This document shows, in pieces, positions 8,372 to 12,415 of a stretch of 12,415 nucleotides of DNA. Position 1 is the first letter of the stretch; each line of letters starts with the position of its first letter. The DNA is taken from assembly GCA_021827445.1 (NCBI GenBank), contig JAKAVW010000055.1, positions 1-12,415 on the forward strand, given 5' to 3'. This DNA is from Pseudomonadota bacterium (GTDB lineage: Bacteria > Pseudomonadota > Gammaproteobacteria > Acidithiobacillales > Acidithiobacillaceae). The notes below the pieces were generated by a model. It ran no database searches. It was given only the letters and a program-made list of their open reading frames with translations, and was not told the DNA's origin. Made by a program: the position numbers and the translations under genes.

Positions 8372-8598
8372 CGTATGATTACACCACCTTCCAGATCATC
8401 ATCGTCATCAAGACCCATCAGGTCTTGTGTGGTATTTATTTCCGTCCACTCCCGAACATTTTTGAAAGCCGCATTGCGATCATGCACTTCCTTAGCGCTG
8501 ATCCGGCCTTCGAGAATGGCCTGCATGTCGGCCTTGCGCGCTCGGCGCTTGGCTTCCATGAGTTCCGACAGATCACCGACGATGATTTCAAAGGTCAT
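8368..8598 (-). CDS. 76-aa partner of the nucleotidyltransferase, putative antitoxin
   Basis: A small protein encoded just upstream of the nucleotidyltransferase, with an ATGA overlap, in the position expected for an antitoxin. The start at 8598 (MTFEIIVGD) is preferred because AGGAG lies seven nt upstream. The longer GTG start at 8628 would place translation initiation inside an inverted repeat. The middle (about 12-35, EAKRRARKADMQAILEGRIS) is a charged helix, and the C-terminus holds an acidic run (LDDDDDLE). It is much smaller than AbiEi antitoxins and I see no clear helix-turn-helix, so the antitoxin call rests on gene order and on the inverted repeat upstream. Confidence 0.68.
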   Translation of the reverse strand: MTFEIIVGDLSELMEAKRRARKADMQAILEGRISAKEVHDRNAAFKNVREWTEINTTQDLMGLDDDDDLEGGVIIR

Positions 8599-8626
8599 GA
8601 CCGTGCTCCTGCTCCATCTTTCCCTC

Positions 8627-8668
8627 ACGGGGTTATACTTACAAAATCAAAAACAAGTATAACTCCGT
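8627..8668. promoter_or_regulatory. 14-bp inverted repeat, likely operator upstream of the two-gene unit
   Basis: The left arm ACGGGGTTATACTT (8627-8640) and right arm AAGTATAACTCCGT (8655-8668) match at 13 of 14 positions across a 14-nt A-rich spacer. The repeat lies 28 bp upstream of the small gene's start. Each arm contains a TATACTT/AAGTATA core that could overlap a -10 element. No T-run follows on the - strand, so an intrinsic terminator for the upstream gene is less likely than an operator. Confidence 0.65.
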
Positions 8669-8704
8669 CGTGGTATGAATCAGTACAATGGCAGGTGACC
8701 TCGA

Positions 8705-10033
8705 TCAGGACGGCCCGTTGCCCCAGGTGTTGCGCGGGGGCTGCTGCCCCCCTGCAGGGGGTTGCACCCCGGCATGGGGTTCCGCCGCCTTTTTAGCCGA
8801 TTCCGCCGGTTTGGGCGCGGGGACGCTCTGCACCCAGGGATTCCCCTGTTCCTGGGGCGTGACGGGGTTTCCCCACACGGGGCCGTTTCCGTTCGCCACC
8901 TTTTTCTCCGGAGCCACCGGCGACCATGGGTCTGCCGACTGCAAGTCCAGGCTGGCCGCCTGCGGGATCAGGGACTGCATTGCCTGCAGGTTGCCCTGGC
9001 GCAGCAGATAGAGTTCATCCATGCCGCTCAGCACGCGGGCGAAGCTGTTGCGCAGCCAGTCGCCATAAGTGCCCAGGCTGTTTCCGTCCTTGTCGAACAC
9101 GTTTTCCCGCAGGGTCGAGCCGAAATGCACCCGCCGCTTTTCCGGGAAAAACGGAAACACGTCGCTGTTCAGGGCTTCCTGAAAAGCCACCGCCACGGGT
9201 TCCGGTTCCGTGCTGTCCCGGCCCTGCGCCATGTGCCCGAATATCGCGTTCAATAGACGCACCACCAGAATGCGATAGAACTGATCCATGAACCGGCGCT
9301 CCTGCGTCGCTTCCGTGATCCGCATGGCGGTGTCCATGAGTTTCAGCAGCTTTTCCTCGCGGTCCGGCCAGGAAACCGGCATGGGATTGTGTACGCGAGC
9401 GCGCAGATACTGCCGGTTTTCCGCGCATTGCAGAATCCACGCCTTGGGATCGCGCACCCGCGTGGAAACCTGCAACAACTGCACTTCGTTTTTCAGGTAC
9501 TCGGCCAGCACCGAGTCATCCGCAATCGAGCGCCCAGCTTTTGCGATGTGCGCGATCAGGTCCTGGTATTCCTGTTCGCCATCGGGGAGTGCTTGTAGCT
9601 TCGCAAACAGATCCCGCAATTCGTCATCCAGACCGCCGGGGTTGCTCTCCGCCGTCGTCGCCAGATAAGGCAACTTCGCCAGTAAAGCATGCGCGGCGGT
9701 CTGATAGCGGAAGCCTTTTTCCAGGATGTTGATCTGGTTGCCCCTGTGCGTGATCTGGTTCTCCGCGTGCGTGAACGCGTTTTCTGCGTGCATGATCTGC
9801 TCGCCGCGCAGGTTGAACCGCTCGACCAGATTGTTGTAGTCGGCCACCAGATCATTGAACTGGCTCAGCAGGTTCTGGTATTGGTTGGCCTGATTCTGAA
9901 TGATCCGATCGTTCTGATTGGATTGCATCTTGCCCAACGTCCGGGCGAGGAAATCTTCATTGTTGCGAGCCATTCGCGCCTTCGCCCGAGCAGCGGATTC
10001 ACCGGCATTGTATCCTGTCTGGTAGTCACTCAT
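8705..10033 (-). CDS. Unrecognised coiled-coil protein with Pro/Asn/Trp-rich tail
   Basis: A 442-aa protein whose family I do not recognise. The start at 10033 (MSDYQTGYNAG) has GAGGAG nine nt upstream; the frame is open further but lacks a ribosome site. Residues about 38-108 form a coiled coil rich in Gln and Asn, ending in heptads (HAENAFT, HAENQIT, HRGNQIN). Residues about 115-355 look alpha-helical and globular. The tail from about 367 is Pro/Asn/Trp-rich with recurring DPW, WGNP and NPW elements. It holds a palindromic repeat insertion at 419-431 and ends NTWGNGPS, like the nucleotidyltransferase. No membrane span is evident. It is divergently transcribed from the long modular ORF. A cytoplasmic conjugation accessory protein or transfer substrate is possible. 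Confidence 0.82.
   Translation of the reverse strand: MSDYQTGYNAGESAARAKARMARNNEDFLARTLGKMQSNQNDRIIQNQANQYQNLLSQFNDLVADYNNLVERFNLRGEQIMHAENAFTHAENQITHRGNQINILEKGFRYQTAAHALLAKLPYLATTAESNPGGLDDELRDLFAKLQALPDGEQEYQDLIAHIAKAGRSIADDSVLAEYLKNEVQLLQVSTRVRDPKAWILQCAENRQYLRARVHNPMPVSWPDREEKLLKLMDTAMRITEATQERRFMDQFYRILVVRLLNAIFGHMAQGRDSTEPEPVAVAFQEALNSDVFPFFPEKRRVHFGSTLRENVFDKDGNSLGTYGDWLRNSFARVLSGMDELYLLRQGNLQAMQSLIPQAASLDLQSADPWSPVAPEKKVANGNGPVWGNPVTPQEQGNPWVQSVPAPKPAESAKKAAEPHAGVQPPAGGQQPPRNTWGNGPS
8735..8782 (-). repeat. Palindromic G/C-rich repeat in the tail of the coiled-coil gene
   Basis: Read on the - strand, two 18-bp units abut: ACCCCATGCCGGGGTGCA and ACCCCCTGCAGGGGGGCA, followed by a partial unit. 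Each is a near-perfect palindrome around TGCCGG or TGCAGG. They encode the HAGVQP-PAGGQQ part of the tail. They share the pattern of the repeat arrays at 1846-1905, 10786-10845 and 11611-11660. Confidence 0.75.
9713..9793 (-). repeat. 21-bp heptad-encoding imperfect tandem repeat
   Basis: Residues about 81-107 of the coiled-coil protein repeat every seven residues (HAENAFT, HAENQIT, HRGNQIN), giving an imperfect 21-bp DNA periodicity. This supports a coiled coil at this point. Confidence 0.55.
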
Positions 10034-10067
10034 GGTGGCACTCTCCTCGCGGGCCTCGTTGCGCTGA

Positions 10068-10096
10068 TACGTACACTCATTTTTGATCCCCGTCAA
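10068..10096 (-). promoter_or_regulatory. Weak candidate promoter for the coiled-coil gene
   Basis: On the - strand, TTGACG (10096-10091) is a good -35 match. TACGTA (10073-10068), 17 nt downstream, is a poor -10 match. It lies 35-63 nt upstream of the start at 10033. Weak, by eye only. Confidence 0.25.
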
Positions 10097-10104
10097 CTTT
10101 TCCG

Positions 10105-10127
10105 GGTGCAAAAACCTTTGCGGCACC
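10105..10127. promoter_or_regulatory. Nested dyad in the divergent intergenic region
   Basis: GGTGC at 10105-10109 pairs with GCACC at 10123-10127, and within it GCAAA (10108-10112) pairs with TTTGC (10117-10121) across AACC. The two pairings are alternatives. The 128-bp region 10034-10161 lies between divergent genes, so a shared regulator site is possible. Confidence 0.3.
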
Positions 10128-10161
10128 AAGGGTTCAGAGGCTTTTTGAGCGAGGAAAAACC

Positions 10162-12415
10162 ATGTATGCGTCGCCTTTCGATGCCGAACGCTTTCCCGAA
10201 GCGCCGGCCATCTCCGAACCGGTCCATCTTTCCGCAGAAGCTGCAACGGTACTGCAACAATTGCGGAGCACACGCCCGAATCCGCTAGACTGGAATGCCG
10301 CCACGCCCATAGAAAAGTCCACGGCCCTGGCGCGGGCGATCTTCGATCATGAAGCCGCGCGTCTCACCCTGGACCTGCCCGACGACCGCATGGACCTGCC
10401 GGTGGCCTTGCACATGGATGATCCGCGCCTGCTGCAACTGCTGGACACGGCGCGTCAAATTCAGCAACGCGATCCGGCGGCATGGCCGATGCTCATGGAC
10501 ATGGCACTGGAAGCCGTCCAGGCCGAGACGGCGGACGTGATGGGACTGGATGAAAACGGTCTGGATGCGCGGGATCTGGATAACCAGAACATGCCCCTGT
10601 ACGAGACCATCCACGAAGACATGCTGGATCACCGGCTGGAGACCCGCTATCAGGGCATCCTGAATCCGGGCACCCTGGCAGCACCCCTGACCACTCCGTG
10701 GATGCCGCCGCTGCCCGGAACCGTTCATGGCGTCTTGCCGGTTCGCCCAACCCCCATGCCGGAGGCGGCCATGCAGTCGACAGTCCCCATGCCGGGGGCA
10801 ACCCTGCCGGGGGCAACCCTGCCGGGAGCATCTCTGCCGGAATCGCGGGTCACGTCCCAGGAACGTCCGGCGAATCCCGAACAACCTCAATCGCAATCGC
10901 AACGACAAAGGAGTGCCGTCATGCCGGATTACCAGATACGGGAAGTCATCGATCCCGAAACGCAAGCCGTCACCTATCGCGCCATGATGATCGGCATTCC
11001 GGAAAATCAGGGCACCTTGTCGCGCATCTGGGCGTCCGCCGCCCAAAATGAGGAGCTGCCCGTGGGGGAGTTCGCCAGTCGGGCGGCCGCGCAGGAGCAT
11101 GTAAACTGGTTGCAAAGCGAGGAAATGAACGGTTTGCGGGAGCAAATCCGTCAGGCACAACCGTTGACCATCGCCGGGGTGTCTTACGATCCGGTACTGA
11201 ACGATGACGGCGGCCTGACGCACTATATTGTAAGCGATAGTTTACAACGCACTGACATGCCGTTGATCGCTCCCTGGGAGTTGCAGCAATACCTGTATAC
11301 CGGAAATCTCAGTCCGGAAATGGCCACGCAACAATGGCAAAACGTTGCAAACTCCGGTTACGAGTTCACCGCGACGGAACGGGCGTCCCTGCAACGCTTC
11401 GCCCGGGAAGCCGATGCCGATCCGCGGTTTCAACGGTATCACGCGCAAGAAGGTGACTATCTTGTCTATCTGGGCGGATCGCGCGCGAATGCCCGGAATT
11501 TTTCTCTGGCGGACTTGCCAGCTTCGATGCAAACTTTTGTGCAGGAAAACCGTTTCGCGCCCGATCCCGTCATCGCATCCAACGTGCAGGGCGTCCTGCC
11601 GGTTCGTCCTTCCCCCTCGCAGGGAGCGAACCCCTTGCAGCCAGCATCCCCCATGCCGGAAACTTTGAGCGCATCGCCGGAATTCCCGGCTTATACCGAA
11701 CAACCACAACCCCAAGCTGCAGAAAGGAGTGCCGCTATGCCGGATTACCAGATACGGGAAATAACCGATCCTGCAACGCAGCAAGTGTCGTACCAGACGG
11801 AACTGAACCATGTATCTCAAAATTTTCCTGCCGGATCGCGGATATGGGGCATGGATGCCGAAAACGACACATTACCATTAGGCACCTTTGATTCGATGGA
11901 AGCAGCGCAGGCTCAACTCGACGCACTGCAGAACATGGAACCGCTCCGCAAAGCCCTGCGGAATCTCGAACCGGTCACCATCGCCGGCGTGCCTTACGAT
12001 CCGGTCAGTGAGGACAATGGCAGCATCTCGCGTTTTTTGGCGCGCGATGGCATGGACAGAACGGACCTGCCCTGGATTTCCCCCTGGGAATTGCAGCAAT
12101 ACGCCCATACCGGAAAACTGACACCGGAACTGGCGGTACAGCAACTGCAAAGCGCGGAGCTTTCCGGATACGACTTTACGCCTTTCGAGACCCGCGCCCT
12201 GCAAGAGTTCGCGCGGGATGCGTATGTCGATCCACAGTTTACCGCGTACCGAAAACAGGAAGGGGAATACCATGCTGCGCGCGGCGATACACGTCCCTCT
12301 GAGCGAGATTTTTCGCTGGATGAGTTGCCGCGCGTTATACGGGACTATGTGTGGGCGCATCGTTTTGATCTGCACCAGGCAGTTACGACACAACGCCCGG
12401 AGAACAGGGAACAAA
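10162..12415 (+). CDS. Long modular protein with two tandem ~270-codon repeats, 3' truncated
   Basis: One frame with no stop runs from ATG 10162 (GAGGA six nt upstream) to the window end, 751 codons, so the C-terminus is missing. I do not recognise the family. Residues 1 to about 190 are unique, acidic and helical. A Pro-rich linker (about 190-253) leads to module A at 254 (MPDYQIREVIDP). A second linker (about 477-525) leads to module B at 526 (MPDYQIREITDP). Shared landmarks are SRIW, LP-[VL]-G-x-F, TIAGV-[SP]-YDPV, PWELQQY-x-x-TG, SGY-[ED]-F, FAR, EG-[DE]-Y, FSL-x-[DE]-LP and the closing RF. No catalytic motif or membrane span is seen. Each module is preceded by an in-frame ribosome site. 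Repeated modules on a conjugative element suggest a large accessory or transferred protein; this is inference. Confidence 0.85.
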   Translation, partial: MYASPFDAERFPEAPAISEPVHLSAEAATVLQQLRSTRPNPLDWNAATPIEKSTALARAIFDHEAARLTLDLPDDRMDLPVALHMDDPRLLQLLDTARQIQQRDPAAWPMLMDMALEAVQAETADVMGLDENGLDARDLDNQNMPLYETIHEDMLDHRLETRYQGILNPGTLAAPLTTPWMPPLPGTVHGVLPVRPTPMPEAAMQSTVPMPGATLPGATLPGASLPESRVTSQERPANPEQPQSQSQRQRSAVMPDYQIREVIDPETQAVTYRAMMIGIPENQGTLSRIWASAAQNEELPVGEFASRAAAQEHVNWLQSEEMNGLREQIRQAQPLTIAGVSYDPVLNDDGGLTHYIVSDSLQRTDMPLIAPWELQQYLYTGNLSPEMATQQWQNVANSGYEFTATERASLQRFAREADADPRFQRYHAQEGDYLVYLGGSRANARNFSLADLPASMQTFVQENRFAPDPVIASNVQGVLPVRPSPSQGANPLQPASPMPETLSASPEFPAYTEQPQPQAAERSAAMPDYQIREITDPATQQVSYQTELNHVSQNFPAGSRIWGMDAENDTLPLGTFDSMEAAQAQLDALQNMEPLRKALRNLEPVTIAGVPYDPVSEDNGSISRFLARDGMDRTDLPWISPWELQQYAHTGKLTPELAVQQLQSAELSGYDFTPFETRALQEFARDAYVDPQFTAYRKQEGEYHAARGDTRPSERDFSLDELPRVIRDYVWAHRFDLHQAVTTQRPENREQ
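10786..10845 (+). repeat. 15-bp tandem repeat in the first linker
   Basis: Abutting 15-bp units begin at 10786, 10801, 10816 and 10831. The clearest is ACCCTGCCGGGGGCA; the fourth is degenerate. A related CCCCATGCCGG element lies just upstream near 10752. They encode TLPGA-type pentapeptides, a different reading frame from the array at 1846-1905. Confidence 0.85.
10907..10923 (+). promoter_or_regulatory. Internal in-frame ribosome site and ATG before module A
   Basis: AAAGGAG (10907-10913), a seven-nt spacer (TGCCGTC) and ATG at 10921, in frame with the long ORF. The spacing is ideal for initiation, so a shorter product starting at module A is possible. Confidence 0.5.
11611..11660 (+). repeat. 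Degenerate palindromic repeat in the second linker
   Basis: Three diverged elements of the same type: CCCCCTCGCAGGGAGCGA, then ACCCCTTGCAGCCAGCA, then TCCCCCATGCCGGAA. They are more degraded than those in the first linker. Confidence 0.55.
11723..11739 (+). promoter_or_regulatory. Internal in-frame ribosome site and ATG before module B
   Basis: AAAGGAG (11723-11729), a seven-nt spacer (TGCCGCT) and ATG at 11737, in frame. The layout is the same as at 10907-10923. Confidence 0.5.

Larger units (their letters stand above)
10729..11589 (+). repeat. First copy of duplicated linker-plus-module unit
   Basis: The unit begins with GGCGTCTTGCCGGTTCGCCC (protein GVLPVRP), continues through the linker and module A, and ends where the second copy begins (11590). 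Protein similarity to copy two is clear but diverged; the only long near-identical DNA stretch seen is 10907-10944. Confidence 0.75.
11590..12415 (+). repeat. Second copy of duplicated linker-plus-module unit
   Basis: Begins with GGCGTCCTGCCGGTTCGTCC (protein GVLPVRP) and contains a shorter linker and module B. It continues at least to the closing RF motif near 12366 and may run past the window. Confidence 0.75.

Noticed and set aside
10034..10273. Extended start for the coiled-coil protein
   Set aside because: The 80 extra residues span the divergent intergenic region and lack a ribosome site, whereas ATG 10033 has GAGGAG at good spacing.
10285..11223. 312-aa open frame on the - strand opposite the modular ORF
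   Set aside because: It lies wholly inside the + strand coding frame, is rich in Arg, Gly and His in the manner of a GC-rich shadow, lacks a ribosome site, and cuts across module boundaries.
1846..11660. Repeat arrays considered as a CRISPR array
   Set aside because: The units abut without spacers, are only 15-18 bp and lie within coding frames.

Overview
The window looks like part of an integrated or plasmid-borne conjugative element in a fairly GC-rich proteobacterium. The key evidence is an adjacent pair of I-type/Dot-Icm-like (type IVB) coupling genes, dotM (trbA-like) and dotL (trbC-like), next to a small lytic transglycosylase. An Acidithiobacillus-like or similar host is a guess from composition and general style only; there is no rRNA, tRNA or housekeeping gene here to place it.

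Left block (1-7391, + strand): an operon of tightly packed genes. In order: a 5'-truncated soluble coiled-coil protein (2-1096), an unrecognised 148-aa protein (1093-1539), a two-span membrane protein with a pentapeptide-repeat tail (1502-1939), an SLT-type transglycosylase (1936-2334), dotM (2321-3490), dotL (3477-5624), a 64-aa protein that resembles a piece of DotL (5626-5820), and a multi-span membrane protein fused to a TonB-type C-terminal domain (5880-7391). The first six overlap one another by 4-38 nt, so they are very likely co-transcribed and translationally coupled. DotM and DotL would form the inner-membrane coupling complex that presents substrates to the channel; the transglycosylase would open peptidoglycan for it.

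Middle block (7412-10033, - strand): a convergent set of three genes. Upstream is a 442-aa coiled-coil protein (8705-10033). After an intergenic gap holding a 14-bp inverted repeat come a 76-aa protein (8368-8598) and a predicted MNT-fold/AbiEii-like nucleotidyltransferase (7412-8371), the last two sharing an ATGA overlap. The pair is laid out like a toxin-antitoxin module and is visibly more A/T-rich than its surroundings. The nucleotidyltransferase and the coiled-coil protein end in a shared C-terminal tail (NPW-[LV]-Q ... W-(G)-NGPS), although the rest of the two proteins is unrelated.

Right block (10162-12415, + strand): one long reading frame that runs off the window (751 codons visible). 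It has a unique N-terminal region followed by two diverged copies of a module of about 270 codons. Each copy is preceded by a Pro/Gln-rich linker and by an in-frame Shine-Dalgarno/ATG pair.

A short iterated G/C-rich palindromic DNA repeat (15-bp unit in its clearest form) occurs in the low-complexity linkers or tails of three different genes, at four loci and in two different reading frames. The most promising items for follow-up are the shared C-terminal tail as a possible transfer signal, the spreading 15-bp repeat, and the modular ORF with internal start sites.
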